A stretch of 42,627 nt of DNA from Saprospiraceae bacterium (lineage in GTDB: Bacteria; Bacteroidota; Bacteroidia; Chitinophagales; Saprospiraceae), in the NCBI GenBank assembly GCA_019694295.1, contig JAIBCG010000024.1:1-42627 (forward strand), written 5' to 3'. A model generated the notes under the pieces. It saw nothing but the letters and a program-made list of their open reading frames with translations, made no database searches and had not been told where the DNA came from. Shown here piece after piece: positions 1 through 7,900 of this stretch. Both the position numbers and the translations under genes were made by a program. The first letter of the stretch is position 1. Each line of letters begins with the position of its first letter.

Positions 1-1
1 C

Positions 2-115
2 GCTAATAGAAAGGTATTGAAATTGGCTTTACCTGTTAAAAAAAGGCAGTGGTTGGATGGATTATTTTCAAAAATAGGGGCAACACCAGATGTTTTTACT
101 TATTCTAATGCATAA
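2..115 (+). CDS. C-terminal fragment of a probable transposase (cut by window edge)
   Basis: An open frame enters from the left edge and stops at 113-115, giving 37 residues that end KIGATPDVFTYSNA. The stop codon lies inside a terminal-repeat-like sequence (107-124) that matches the ends of two short non-coding elements at 7361 and 19364. I therefore infer that this is the end of the transposase of an insertion sequence whose right terminus is at 124. The basic-hydrophobic RKVLKLALPVKKRQWLDGLF stretch would fit the tail of a DDE transposase, perhaps IS1380-like, but the family cannot be settled from so little sequence. It could also be the tail of an unrelated gene. Confidence 0.4.
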   Translation, partial: ANRKVLKLALPVKKRQWLDGLFSKIGATPDVFTYSNA

Positions 116-124
116 TCCGGGTTA
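107..124 (+). repeat. Right terminal inverted repeat of a truncated insertion sequence
   Basis: The sequence TAATGCATAATCCGGGTT matches the reverse complement of the left end of the element at 19364 in 15 of 18 positions, and it shares ATCCGGGTT with the right end of the element at 7361. This marks the outer border of a related mobile element. Its other end lies outside the window. Confidence 0.5.
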
Positions 125-258
125 AACCGTATCATTGCCAGATTATCAGCAACGAGCGAATCGTGGATTGCTAGCATTATTATGGTGCTCAACTTGGTCA
201 AATTGACCGAGATGGCACTGCTATGGATCGAATGGCTAGTAGTATATATCGTGTGTAA
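125..258 (+). pseudogene. Decayed remnant of a Gly/Asp repeat protein, broken by frameshift and stop
   Basis: Directly after the insertion-sequence end, one frame reads RIIARL. The next frame continues ISNERIVD, meets a stop at 172-174, then reads YYGAQLGQIDRDGTAMDR before a final stop at 256-258. The pieces join into a coherent protein tail of the kind seen in Bacteroidota proteins with repeated GxIdxDG units. At least one frameshift and one nonsense codon separate them. I infer a gene that was interrupted by the insertion and then eroded. The recognition rests on the repeat-like pattern only. Confidence 0.35.
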
Positions 259-540
259 ACCAAAAAATAGAAATTTTAGAACTGTATGAGTTTCTCAGCA
301 GACCCTAAATAGACTATTGACTTCAGTACTTTAATAGTGTTTCCGGTGGGATATTGTGAGAGTCCTTCCCGATTTTTACTGTTTGTTTGCTTGATTGTTG
401 GATTATATTCATATATTGGATCAATTTATATCGTATATTTAGAATAACTAAACGTATAAATACGATTATTAAAAGAATCTTTAATAGCCGATAACTCAAT
501 TTTTCTGGATTAATAAGATGTTTAAAAAAATTTCATTAAA
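259..540. other. Non-coding AT-rich stretch
   Basis: No open frame with coding character was seen. An imperfect inverted repeat (ATCGTAT at 430-436, ATACGAT at 460-466) is the only structure. The stretch separates the decayed gene from the convergent end of the DUF2461 gene. Confidence 0.5.
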
Positions 541-1209
541 TTAACCAAACAAGCTTTCACCATTTTCATCAGTTGTAAGCACTTCCGACATATAGTCGAA
601 AAATGGTCGGAGTGCATGAAAAGTTTTTACAACTTCATTCCCGAAGTCTTTCTGCACAACTTCCGGATCTGCAAAACGCCGTATCAACAGCCATTGTTTC
701 TTGCGCAAAAGGTCGATTGCATCCGAGTCTTTGTTAAATCCTGCCGGTACGGTTCGCAGCTCTTCACCTACTAATGCTCCGAAATATCGGACTGCAGTTT
801 TGGCAGACAGTACTGCTCTTAGTGGAGTAGCGTCAATATTGACTTCTTTTCTAAACCTCAGTAAATCAGCAGCTTCTGGCTTCCAGAATCCACCGGCTGC
901 AAAGCTGTTGCCGGGTTCGATGTTGAGGAAATACCCACCTCGCAGTAATGGTTTGGTCCGGCCGATGTGTAGGCTGAAATGCGTTTTGTAAGGTGTCTTG
1001 TCTTTTGAAAACTGTAGATTGCGGTATATACGGTGAATGTGAATCGGCTCGAGCATATCTGTATCCTGCAAGAGATTGTAGATGTTCATTAAAAATGCTT
1101 TTACTTCGCTATAATGTTTGTCGAATGCTGCTTTATGTTCATTAAACCACGGCCGGTTGTTGTTTTGTTTCAGCTGTTGGAGAAAATTGAGGTGCGTTTG
1201 GTTAAGCAT
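541..1209 (-). CDS. DUF2461 domain-containing protein
   Basis: The 222-residue product matches the DUF2461/TIGR02453 family over its whole length. The family signature near the N-terminus is NNNRPWFNEHK (residues 16-26), followed by HRIYRNLQFSKDKTPYKTHF in the first third and a GGYFLNIEPG segment with FWKPEA downstream. There is no signal peptide, so the protein should be cytoplasmic. The family is widespread in Bacteroidota and its biochemical role is not established. The ATG at 1209 is preceded by an AT-rich leader containing a perfect inverted repeat at 1223-1238. The gene stands alone and is not obviously co-transcribed with the hydrolase gene upstream of it. Confidence 0.85.
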   Translation of the reverse strand: MLNQTHLNFLQQLKQNNNRPWFNEHKAAFDKHYSEVKAFLMNIYNLLQDTDMLEPIHIHRIYRNLQFSKDKTPYKTHFSLHIGRTKPLLRGGYFLNIEPGNSFAAGGFWKPEAADLLRFRKEVNIDATPLRAVLSAKTAVRYFGALVGEELRTVPAGFNKDSDAIDLLRKKQWLLIRRFADPEVVQKDFGNEVVKTFHALRPFFDYMSEVLTTDENGESLFG

Positions 1210-1222
1210 GAATTAATTATTA

Positions 1223-1238
1223 ATCGTAAATATACGAT
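1223..1238. promoter_or_regulatory. Perfect inverted repeat upstream of the DUF2461 gene
   Basis: ATCGTA-AATA-TACGAT is a perfect 6-4-6 dyad 14 bp upstream of the start codon. Its position suits an operator, but AT-rich dyads also arise by chance and no regulator gene is adjacent. Confidence 0.25.
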
Positions 1239-1277
1239 ATTATTATTTATTTTTAAATAATGATTGAATAATACTGC

Positions 1278-2582
1278 TTATATTTTTACAAATGGTTGAA
1301 GTTTAAATTTGTCAGATGAAATTATTCTCACATAATACAAGCCGGGTTTCAAATTACTTATATCGGGTTCTGTGTTGTTTTCGTCTGTGAGCAGGATATT
1401 TCCGTTTATATCTATTATTTCGAGCTTGAATCTTCCGGTAACAGCATCTCTGTTAAGGTAGAGAATATTTTGTACAGGATTGGTTACGATCAAATTATTC
1501 TGCTTAGTGGATATACTATTGGTACTTGTGGTTTTACATATTACTTTGTTCAGATATTTCCATATATCGTTGTTGAACAGGTTTGGTACAAACCCACTCG
1601 AGCCATTGGGCGGATTTCCGGTGCGTATTACCACCAGACCAAGGGAAGGAGAAATATTGATAATTTGACCGTTTTTGCCCATTGCCGCAAACATATCTTC
1701 GGGTGCATCTTTCATAAGAGAGCCATTGAATACAATCTGCGAACCGGGCAGCATATAGTTCTGTTTGCCGTTTAGCCAGGTAAGGTATCCATAAGATTTG
1801 TTCATGTTTTGAGAAGAATGAATCATGGCATTGAAATAGACAGTGTCTGCCAACACAGGTGTTTTATTCCAGGTGCCTTTGTTGAGCATAAGAATACCAA
1901 ACCGTGCCATTGATCTTGTATTGCTGTAGAAAATATTATTGTAGCCGGTTTTTACCCAAAGCCCAGTCATGCCGGTTTTACTTTTTACCACCTGAGTGAA
2001 ATACTGATTGTAATTTTTTCCTGTAGCTGATTCTATTACGCTGTCCATCAGCGTGTAAGGAGCATTATGGTAAGCCCATCTGGTACCGGGTTCTGCCTTG
2101 AATGTAAGGCAAGAAGGAAGTGTACAGTCGGGGTCGTCGCCATCATCAAGACCGGTGGTCATGGTGAGTTGATGCCTGATGCTTATCTTGTTTTCCTGAG
2201 CTGTATCAAGGCTGGTCCAGCCGCTTCCGAGGTATTTGGATGATTTATCATTAATGGACAGGTAACCTTGTTCTTGAGCAATACCGGTAAGGAATCCTGT
2301 GAGTGTTTTGCCTGCTGATGCCCAGTACCAGATGCTGTCTTGCGTGAATGTGCCGAAATATTTTTCAAGAACAATCTTGCCGTCTTTTAATACCATAAAG
2401 GCTTTTGAATCCTTTTGCTGGAGGAAGTCATAGAGCGAATCGATCTTCTCAGTACACCAACCGAGTTGCTCCGGAGTAGTGGTTGCCCATTCCTTACCTA
2501 AGAGTGGTGGGAAATACAATGACTGAGCGTGGAGGAAGCCCGCCATGAAGAATAAGATAAAGATGAGTTTGGTCTCTTTCAT
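1278..2582 (-). CDS. Secreted class C beta-lactamase-family serine hydrolase with T9SS sorting domain
   Basis: This is a serine hydrolase of the beta-lactamase/penicillin-binding-protein fold, exported and probably delivered to the surface. The longer frame begins with TTG at 2606; the ATG at 2582 starts a classic signal peptide (MKETKLIFILFFMAGFLHAQ) and is preferred. From that start, the SxxK nucleophile motif SAGK is at about 89-92 and the YxN motif YHN at about 171-173. A C-terminal Por-type domain of about 70 residues (NPVQNILYL ... LKPGLYYVRI ... FVKI) follows the catalytic domain. Relatives include esterases and D-aminopeptidase-like enzymes, so antibiotic hydrolysis should not be assumed. 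It has no obvious operon partner. Confidence 0.85.
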   Translation of the reverse strand: MKETKLIFILFFMAGFLHAQSLYFPPLLGKEWATTTPEQLGWCTEKIDSLYDFLQQKDSKAFMVLKDGKIVLEKYFGTFTQDSIWYWASAGKTLTGFLTGIAQEQGYLSINDKSSKYLGSGWTSLDTAQENKISIRHQLTMTTGLDDGDDPDCTLPSCLTFKAEPGTRWAYHNAPYTLMDSVIESATGKNYNQYFTQVVKSKTGMTGLWVKTGYNNIFYSNTRSMARFGILMLNKGTWNKTPVLADTVYFNAMIHSSQNMNKSYGYLTWLNGKQNYMLPGSQIVFNGSLMKDAPEDMFAAMGKNGQIINISPSLGLVVIRTGNPPNGSSGFVPNLFNNDIWKYLNKVICKTTSTNSISTKQNNLIVTNPVQNILYLNRDAVTGRFKLEIIDINGNILLTDENNTEPDISNLKPGLYYVRIISSDKFKLQPFVKI

Positions 2583-2642
2583 CTGTTGGTTTATTATTTC
2601 AGACAATGATTTGCTGTAAGGGTTTAATATGTGTAAAAATAT

Positions 2643-4547
2643 TTACCAACCGCCGCCGCCGCCGCCGCCACCGCCGCCACCGGAAAACCCGCCACCACCA
2701 CTGCCGGAACTATAATTAGAAGGTTGAGTGGACGAACTGCTGAAGGAAGAACCAAATCCGTTCTGTGAAAAACTGTCGGTAAATCCGGAAAAATTATTGC
2801 CTGAATACCATGAGGCAGTATATCCGTGATGTTCAGGTGAAGCAGAAAGCATTTCTCTGAAACGATCGCCCCATACTTTTTCTACTTTAAACAATACGGC
2901 ATACGGCAGATATTTTTCGAATAATTCCGGTGTTTCGGCCGGTGGATTCAATAGCTTGACTCGTTCATTTTCGGCCATCTTTAGGTACATTTTGAATCCT
3001 TCAAGCTCAGACTGTAGTTTGAGTTTGGCACTTGTAGGTTGTTTGATAAGTCTTGCATATACCAATACAGAAACGATACCGAGTATAGTAAATATAACGA
3101 CTACCCTTTCATCCAGTTCAAGAATATTTGGCCATATATACAAAGGAATAAATACTGCTGTAGGTATAAGCAGAAGCCATACAGCTATTTGATGGTAAAG
3201 TCGTACACCTATAACCTGAGTTGATTTGAATATGGAACTTACAATAAAAGGCACAAGTGTAAGAATACAAAGTATAACACCTGTAGCAATTATAAATATC
3301 TTGTCGCGGTCAAAAAATACCATCAGCAATCCGAAACAGATCAATAACAATGAGCCGTATGCTACATATTTGTAGTTGTTGCCTTTTCCATATTCCGAAT
3401 GGTCATATAAAGATTGTGTGTCGGATCGGAACTTCTCTCCTGCACTATATAATGAGGCATTGTATTTACCATCAATAGTAAATTCATCTGATCCGGAAAA
3501 CAAGCTGTTGAACAATCTTGCTTCGTGAGGCTTGAAACTATTATCCGGTGCTTTGAGCTTTTTGACTGTGTAGGTTGTATTTTGGATGAGATTGAATAAA
3601 TAGGAATCTTTATCCTCGGTTATTTTAACAAAACCATTCACTGCCCATTGGAGCACAGTTGCTGACAAGTAACGGTTTGAGTAATTTTCATGATTAATCA
3701 TCCCGATTTCAGACAGGCTCAATCCGGGTGGTGGTGTAAACTGTGGGAAAGGCACCGGAGCCTCAGGGTCTCTGCCGTACTGCTGCCAAGTACTCACATA
3801 ATACACGGCCATAACTATAAAGGACAATGTGGCGATAATCCTTAGACGCCAGGTCTCCCACCATGTAGGTGGGGGAGGTGGCATGACAACAGCTTTTTTA
3901 AATCCTACTGCGACTGTCAGGCCTTCGTATGGTGCCAACTCACCTGAGCTGAAACTGACAAATTCGTCGCCGCTGTCACTCATCTGGCATTTGTACCCTT
4001 GCTGGCCATACGCACCGGTATAACACGCTTGCTGCATTATTTTTGCGCCCCTCGGAAGATACACCTTGCAGTTTGACTGTAAGATGGGCATTGCCCATTC
4101 ATTGCCGGTTGCATTCCAGTATATTTCATCATAGGTATTATAAAATCCGATTTGGTTAGTGGTTTTATAAACTATTTCGTACTTGTGTATTCCATGGTCG
4201 ATAAACACATCCGCAGAGCCGATGTATATGGCCAAGTAGCCGTTTTCTTCTTTCGTATGGTATTCAGACTTTTTGCCATTGTGGGCAATGCTTACTATTT
4301 CAATGGGAGTTTTTGCCGATTTGCCATTTTGGGTTTTCCTTTTCAGCGGAATCCGCCTCACTAGTCCACGCTTAAATTCATATCCAAGCGCATTGATGTA
4401 GATACTTTCAGATACTTCGATTTCACCTGAAGTAAAAACAGTGATATTTGATATAAAATTTTTAATATACTCCTGATCGTCAGCTATCTGTGCCTGCAAA
4501 CTCAGGCAAAGTGCTAAGCCGGAGAGTAAGAGTATTATTTTTTTCAT
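2643..4547 (-). CDS. DUF2207 membrane protein with poly-glycine tail
   Basis: The product (634 residues from the ATG at 4547) has a signal peptide, an exported beta-rich DUF2207 domain to about residue 220 with the family hallmark YWNATGNEWAMPI (about 143-155), a proline run and a membrane helix at about 235-254. A long cytoplasmic-type segment and three or four further hydrophobic helices follow between about 395 and 505. The C-terminus is Ser/Gly-rich and ends in an uninterrupted glycine run and Trp, like the tails of YgcG/TPM proteins. An in-frame ATG at 4571 lies inside lemA; the 4547 start leaves one base after the lemA TGA and gives the proper signal peptide. The LemA-DUF2207 pairing is common and the function is unknown. 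Confidence 0.85.
   Translation of the reverse strand: MKKIILLLSGLALCLSLQAQIADDQEYIKNFISNITVFTSGEIEVSESIYINALGYEFKRGLVRRIPLKRKTQNGKSAKTPIEIVSIAHNGKKSEYHTKEENGYLAIYIGSADVFIDHGIHKYEIVYKTTNQIGFYNTYDEIYWNATGNEWAMPILQSNCKVYLPRGAKIMQQACYTGAYGQQGYKCQMSDSGDEFVSFSSGELAPYEGLTVAVGFKKAVVMPPPPPTWWETWRLRIIATLSFIVMAVYYVSTWQQYGRDPEAPVPFPQFTPPPGLSLSEIGMINHENYSNRYLSATVLQWAVNGFVKITEDKDSYLFNLIQNTTYTVKKLKAPDNSFKPHEARLFNSLFSGSDEFTIDGKYNASLYSAGEKFRSDTQSLYDHSEYGKGNNYKYVAYGSLLLICFGLLMVFFDRDKIFIIATGVILCILTLVPFIVSSIFKSTQVIGVRLYHQIAVWLLLIPTAVFIPLYIWPNILELDERVVVIFTILGIVSVLVYARLIKQPTSAKLKLQSELEGFKMYLKMAENERVKLLNPPAETPELFEKYLPYAVLFKVEKVWGDRFREMLSASPEHHGYTASWYSGNNFSGFTDSFSQNGFGSSFSSSSTQPSNYSSGSGGGGFSGGGGGGGGGGGW
2650..2681. 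repeat. GCC-type trinucleotide repeat coding for a glycine run
   Basis: A near-perfect CGC/CAC triplet tract lies at the very 3' end of the DUF2207 gene and encodes its terminal poly-glycine. Because the unit is 3 bp, slippage would change tail length without breaking the frame. Confidence 0.8.
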
Positions 4548-4548
4548 G

Positions 4549-5100
4549 TCAGAATGAAATTTTTGGTACATCCCTGTCAGATGTATTTTCGAGTTCGAAA
4601 AATGTAGCCTTCTGAAACTGGAACTGATTGGCTACCAGGTTGGAAGGGAAAGAATCAACTAGCGTATTGAGTTCTCTGACAGTGCCGTTGTAGTATCTTC
4701 GCGACTGTTCGATAGATGTTTCGATTTCTTTGAGTGAATCTTGTAGCTGAATGAAATTGGCACTTGCTTTCAGATCGGGGTATTGTTCTGCCAATGCAAA
4801 GAATCCGCCCATTGCCCGCTGAAGTTGTCCTTCTGCTGCAGCATGCGATGCTACATCTTTGGCACCCATGGCAGCATTTCTGGCAGCGATTACTTTTTGC
4901 AATGTCTCCTGCTCAAAATTTTTATATCCTTTTACTGATTCCAATAAGTTTGGTATCAAGTCGTGCCTTTTCTTGAGTTGTACATCTATTCCGCTCCAGC
5001 CTTCGCTCACCATTGTCCTTAACCTTACAAGTCGGTTATAAATGCTTACCAGATAGAAAAATAGCAGTGCAAGCGCACCGAGAATAATAATCAGTTGCAT
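4549..5100 (-). CDS. lemA: LemA family protein
   Basis: The 183-residue product has the LemA layout: an N-terminal membrane anchor (residues 1-20), then YNRLVRLRTMVSEGWSGIDV and QLKKRHDLIPNLLESVKGY, the strongest family signatures, followed by a long helical bundle and FPSNLVANQFQF near the end. LemA proteins are thought to be single-pass membrane proteins with most of the chain outside the cytoplasm. The role is not well defined. The gene is separated by a single base from the downstream DUF2207 gene, so the two are almost certainly co-translated and may form one envelope complex. Confidence 0.93.
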   Translation of the reverse strand: MQLIIILGALALLFFYLVSIYNRLVRLRTMVSEGWSGIDVQLKKRHDLIPNLLESVKGYKNFEQETLQKVIAARNAAMGAKDVASHAAAEGQLQRAMGGFFALAEQYPDLKASANFIQLQDSLKEIETSIEQSRRYYNGTVRELNTLVDSFPSNLVANQFQFQKATFFELENTSDRDVPKISF

Positions 5101-5196
5101 GGTTTATTAGATTTTAGGTGAAACAAATTGAATGCAATGTAGGTAAAACATTTTACAGCGAAAAACAATTCCGTTTTTTTATTAATAATGTTCATT

Positions 5197-5224
5197 TTTG
5201 GCTTAAATGACTTATTTAATTTTG
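5197..5224 (+). promoter_or_regulatory. Candidate Bacteroidota promoter for the DUF481 gene
   Basis: TAATTTTG (5217-5224) fits the -7 consensus TAnnTTTG and ends 20 nt before the ATG. A TTTG at 5197-5200 is only 16 nt upstream, shorter than the usual 19-21, so the -33 assignment is weak. Confidence 0.4.
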
Positions 5225-5244
5225 GAAATAACAAGAAGAAATAA

Positions 5245-6000
5245 ATGAAAGAAAGATTGGTTGTTCTGGCACTGTTACTTTCAAGCGTGCTGCAAGCTCA
5301 GATTGTAAATATGGAAGAACAACGCATAGTGACCAACACCACCGGTTGGGCAGGAGAGTTGAAATTTGGCCTGACTACATCAAAAGAGGTACAACAAGTA
5401 CTCAACCTGATAACTGAAAATCAGCTGCAGTACAAAACTAAAAAAGACCTCTACTTGATAAGGCTCAATTCAAAGATACTCAAGACGAATGCCAATACAA
5501 TGACCGACAATACATTTATTCATTTCAGATACAATCGCAAGTTCAGTGATCTTTTAAGGCTTGAGGCATTCACCCAATGGCAGCATAACCGTATCACCGG
5601 TATCAAACGTCGGTATCTGATAGGTGCAGGCCCAAGGTTCAAGGTATTGGAGACAAAAAATTTCAACTCGTATATCGGGCTTCTCGGCATGTACGAATAT
5701 GAGCTGGAATACAGCCCCGAAGCAAGTATAATACCGCTTCAGGTAATACGGTCGAGTAATTATACATCTTTTACCTGGAGAATATTGCCCAATATCAAAC
5801 TCATCAATACCACTTATTACCAACCTCGCCCAGATTTATTGAATGATTACCGTGTGTTTAGTCAGGCATCATTGCAGTTTGGCATTACCAAAAGACTGAG
5901 TTTTGAGTTTGGTGGCTGGTATTTGTTTGATAATGTTCCGGCACCCGGCGTACCCAAGAAAACTTATGCTATTGAAAATTTTCTAAAATGGAAATTTTAA
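5245..6000 (+). CDS. DUF481-type outer-membrane beta-barrel protein
   Basis: The 251-residue product begins with a signal peptide (MKERLVVLALLLSSVLQAQ) and then alternates short amphipathic strands, ending in Phe (NFLKWKF) as outer-membrane barrels do. Segments such as FIHFRYNRKFSDLLRLEAFT and RYLIGAGPRFKV resemble DUF481 (YdiY-like) proteins. It is transcribed divergently from lemA. Substrate or function cannot be read from the sequence. Confidence 0.7.
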   Translation: MKERLVVLALLLSSVLQAQIVNMEEQRIVTNTTGWAGELKFGLTTSKEVQQVLNLITENQLQYKTKKDLYLIRLNSKILKTNANTMTDNTFIHFRYNRKFSDLLRLEAFTQWQHNRITGIKRRYLIGAGPRFKVLETKNFNSYIGLLGMYEYELEYSPEASIIPLQVIRSSNYTSFTWRILPNIKLINTTYYQPRPDLLNDYRVFSQASLQFGITKRLSFEFGGWYLFDNVPAPGVPKKTYAIENFLKWKF

Positions 6001-6109
6001 GGCATACCTTATGGAGATATTTGGTTTATCAGAAATTAATCTGCATACACAATAAAAATCATTGGCAAACATTACAGTAATATATAGTACACGTACACAG
6101 TACAGTTTA

Positions 6110-6709
6110 ATGAAAAAAGCAATGGATATCACACACAACAAGTCTTTCTGGGACAATAAATATTCAAACAACGATACCGGCTGGGACATTGGTTCACCCT
6201 CAACTCCGCTTAAGGAGTATATTGACCAGATACAGAATAAAAATATAAAGATACTGATACCCGGATGTGGTAACAGCTATGAAGCTGAGTATTTGTTGGA
6301 TTCCGGATTTTCAGATATCACCCTCATTGATATTGCGGATAAACCAATAAGCTTATTGCGCCAAACATTTAAAGACAGAAAAGAAATACACATTGTACAC
6401 GGAGATTTTTTCAAGCTTTCGGGCCAATACGACCTGATACTCGAGCAAACATTCTTTTGTGCGATTGACCCATCCTTGCGTAGTGAATATGTCAATCATG
6501 CCATTAGTTTATTGAACCCGAATGGAAAGCTTGCAGGCGTAATGTTCAATTGTGATTTTAATAAGGAAGGACCACCTTACGGCGGAAATTTAGAAGAGTA
6601 TAAAAAACTGTTCGAGGAGCAATTTGTCATCCGGACTATGACACCATGTTATAATTCCATACCTCCACGATCTGGGAATGAAGTTTTTATAATATTTGAA
6701 AAAGCTTGA
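6110..6709 (+). CDS. TPMT-like SAM-dependent methyltransferase
   Basis: The product looks like a class I methyltransferase of the thiopurine S-methyltransferase group. It has the characteristic N-terminal segment FWDNKYSNNDTGWDIGSPST, the SAM-binding motif I ILIPGCGNSYEAEYL, an acidic motif II (LIDIAD) and a motif IV region YDLILEQTFFCAIDP. The frame opens with a TTG at 6062, but the ATG at 6110 gives 199 residues, close to the family's usual length; the ATG at 6122 is also possible. Members methylate thiols, selenols or halides, and the substrate here is unknown. It has no clear operon partner. Confidence 0.82.
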   Translation: MKKAMDITHNKSFWDNKYSNNDTGWDIGSPSTPLKEYIDQIQNKNIKILIPGCGNSYEAEYLLDSGFSDITLIDIADKPISLLRQTFKDRKEIHIVHGDFFKLSGQYDLILEQTFFCAIDPSLRSEYVNHAISLLNPNGKLAGVMFNCDFNKEGPPYGGNLEEYKKLFEEQFVIRTMTPCYNSIPPRSGNEVFIIFEKA

Positions 6710-6822
6710 GATTGTTTGTTACTGCAACTATTTTTTATCCTAAAATCTGATTGTCATACAAGTTATTTTAACATTTTAGACATATTTATAAAATAAATAT
6801 GGCAACCCAATAGAATATGTTA

Positions 6823-6830
6823 TATATTTG
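6823..6830 (+). promoter_or_regulatory. Candidate -7 element for the RRM gene
   Basis: TATATTTG matches TAnnTTTG and would leave a leader of about 100 nt rich in T before the ATG at 6934. No TTTG lies 19-21 nt upstream. Confidence 0.35.
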
Positions 6831-6933
6831 CCATGTTTTTGAGTAAAATCCTTCGTTTAGTTTATTTCGTTCATCGATTTTTTTCTATCGCAGTATTTCT
6901 CATTTTTTTTTAACCTTTTTAATTTTTATTTTG

Positions 6934-7254
6934 ATGAACATTTTTGTTGCAAAACTAAACTACGACACTAATGATGACACGCTCAGAAGTACATTCGAAC
7001 AGTACGGTGCCGTTGATTCAGCTAAAATCGTAATGGACAAATTTACAGGCCGTTCTAAAGGATTCGGTTTTGTTGAAATGCCTGATGATTCTGAAGCTAT
7101 GAATGCTATTAATGGCCTGAATGATACCGAACTTGACGGTAGAACCATCGTTGTTAAAAAAGCTGAACCAAGAGAGAACAGCGGACGTGACAATTTCCGT
7201 GGTGGTAACGATCGCAGAGGCGGTTTCAGAAATGACCACGACAGAAGATATTGA
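6934..7254 (+). CDS. RRM-domain RNA-binding protein
   Basis: A single RNA recognition motif fills residues 1-80: RNP2 is IFVAKL (3-8) and RNP1 is SKGFGFVEM (about 41-49). A short Gly/Arg/Asp-rich tail (about 85-106, with RGG-like triplets) follows. Such small glycine-rich RRM proteins are common in Bacteroidota, bind single-stranded RNA and are often linked to cold response or RNA chaperone activity. The frame can be opened at a TTG at 6931, but the adjacent ATG at 6934 is the natural start. A strong terminator follows 17 bp after the stop, so the gene is monocistronic. Confidence 0.93.
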   Translation: MNIFVAKLNYDTNDDTLRSTFEQYGAVDSAKIVMDKFTGRSKGFGFVEMPDDSEAMNAINGLNDTELDGRTIVVKKAEPRENSGRDNFRGGNDRRGGFRNDHDRRY

Positions 7255-7271
7255 TAAACTTCTTAGTTAAG

Positions 7272-7311
7272 AAAAAAGCGGGATTTCCTTTATCGGATTT
7301 TCCGCTTTTTT
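7272..7311 (+). terminator. Intrinsic terminator of the RRM gene
   Basis: AAAAAAGCGG (7272-7281) pairs with CCGCTTTTTT (7302-7311), with partial further pairing inside. The 3' arm ends in a T run, 17 bp after the RRM stop codon. Confidence 0.8.
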
Positions 7312-7360
7312 ATTTCATGAAAATTATTCTGTGCTGCCTTCAATCTTTGGTCTGTATTTT

Positions 7361-7517
7361 AACCCAGCTATCACATTAGGACTTTAAACGAAAATGATTA
7401 GTATAAAAAATCTATAAAGAATAGATAAAAGTATAGTGAACGATGGTTTTTGAGCTTTTGAAATGGATTTGAAGTAAAAATTATTTGCAGTAAAGAGCCT
7501 ATTTCGTTATCCGGGTT
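7361..7517. mobile_element. MITE-like element, copy 1
   Basis: This 157-bp non-coding block begins AACCCAGCTATCACATTAGG and ends with the imperfect inverse of that sequence (CCTATTTCGTTATCCGGGTT). Its core and right half, including TTATTTGCAGTAAAGAGCC and GAGCTTTTGAAATGGATTT, recur almost unchanged in the block at 19364-19524. It sits between two convergent terminators. No target-site duplication is clear. Confidence 0.75.
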
Positions 7518-7525
7518 CAATAAAA

Positions 7526-7558
7526 ACAAAAAAGCCCTACTTTCTGACAGCAGGGCTT
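7526..7558 (-). terminator. Intrinsic terminator of the rhodanese operon
   Basis: Read on the minus strand, AGCCCTGC...GTAGGGCT forms a GC-rich hairpin followed by TTTTTTG and TTTTT. It lies just after the stop codon of the second rhodanese gene. Confidence 0.8.
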
Positions 7559-7579
7559 AGATTTATAAACCAAAATTTT

Positions 7580-7897
7580 CTAATTAATCCTTGATCGAAG
7601 GCTTTGCCAGCCACCGCCATTGTACACATCAGTAATACCGCCTGAGACCAAGAGAGACTTGGCACTTGCACTCCGCATGCCGGATGCACAACATGTAATG
7701 ATAGGTTTTCCTTTTTCTTTTAATTTTCTCACATGCCCTTCCAAACTGTTAAGTGGAATATTTACCGAACCTTTGATGTGACCCATCTTGTATTCGTTGG
7801 CAGTACGTACATCCAGGATAATGGCACCACTTTTTACCAATTGGGCGAAATCAGTTTTGGGCCCCATGCCTAGAAGGTTTTTGATGAACTGTAGCAT
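7580..7897 (-). CDS. Rhodanese-like domain protein
   Basis: This 105-residue single rhodanese domain carries ILDVRTANEYKMGHIKGSVN and the active-site loop CASGMRSAS, with Cys70 as the sulfur-accepting residue. A short hydrophobic N-terminus precedes the domain but is not a convincing signal peptide. It follows the other rhodanese gene after 3 bp, so the two are one transcriptional unit. Single-domain rhodaneses carry persulfide sulfur; partner and substrate are unknown. Confidence 0.88.
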   Translation of the reverse strand: MLQFIKNLLGMGPKTDFAQLVKSGAIILDVRTANEYKMGHIKGSVNIPLNSLEGHVRKLKEKGKPIITCCASGMRSASAKSLLVSGGITDVYNGGGWQSLRSRIN

Positions 7898-7900
7898 AGA

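Noticed and set aside
1278..2582. Reading the serine hydrolase as an antibiotic-resistance beta-lactamase
   Set aside because: The SxxK and YxN motifs are shared with esterases and peptidases; the T9SS tail and lack of other resistance context do not support that role.
6062..6109. N-terminal extension of the methyltransferase from a TTG start
   Set aside because: The extra 16 residues have no family match, and an ATG at 6110 gives the usual length.
7272..7558. Convergent terminators and repeat read as a CRISPR-like or repeat-array locus
   Set aside because: There is one element with terminal inverted repeats and two ordinary terminators; no regularly spaced direct repeats exist.
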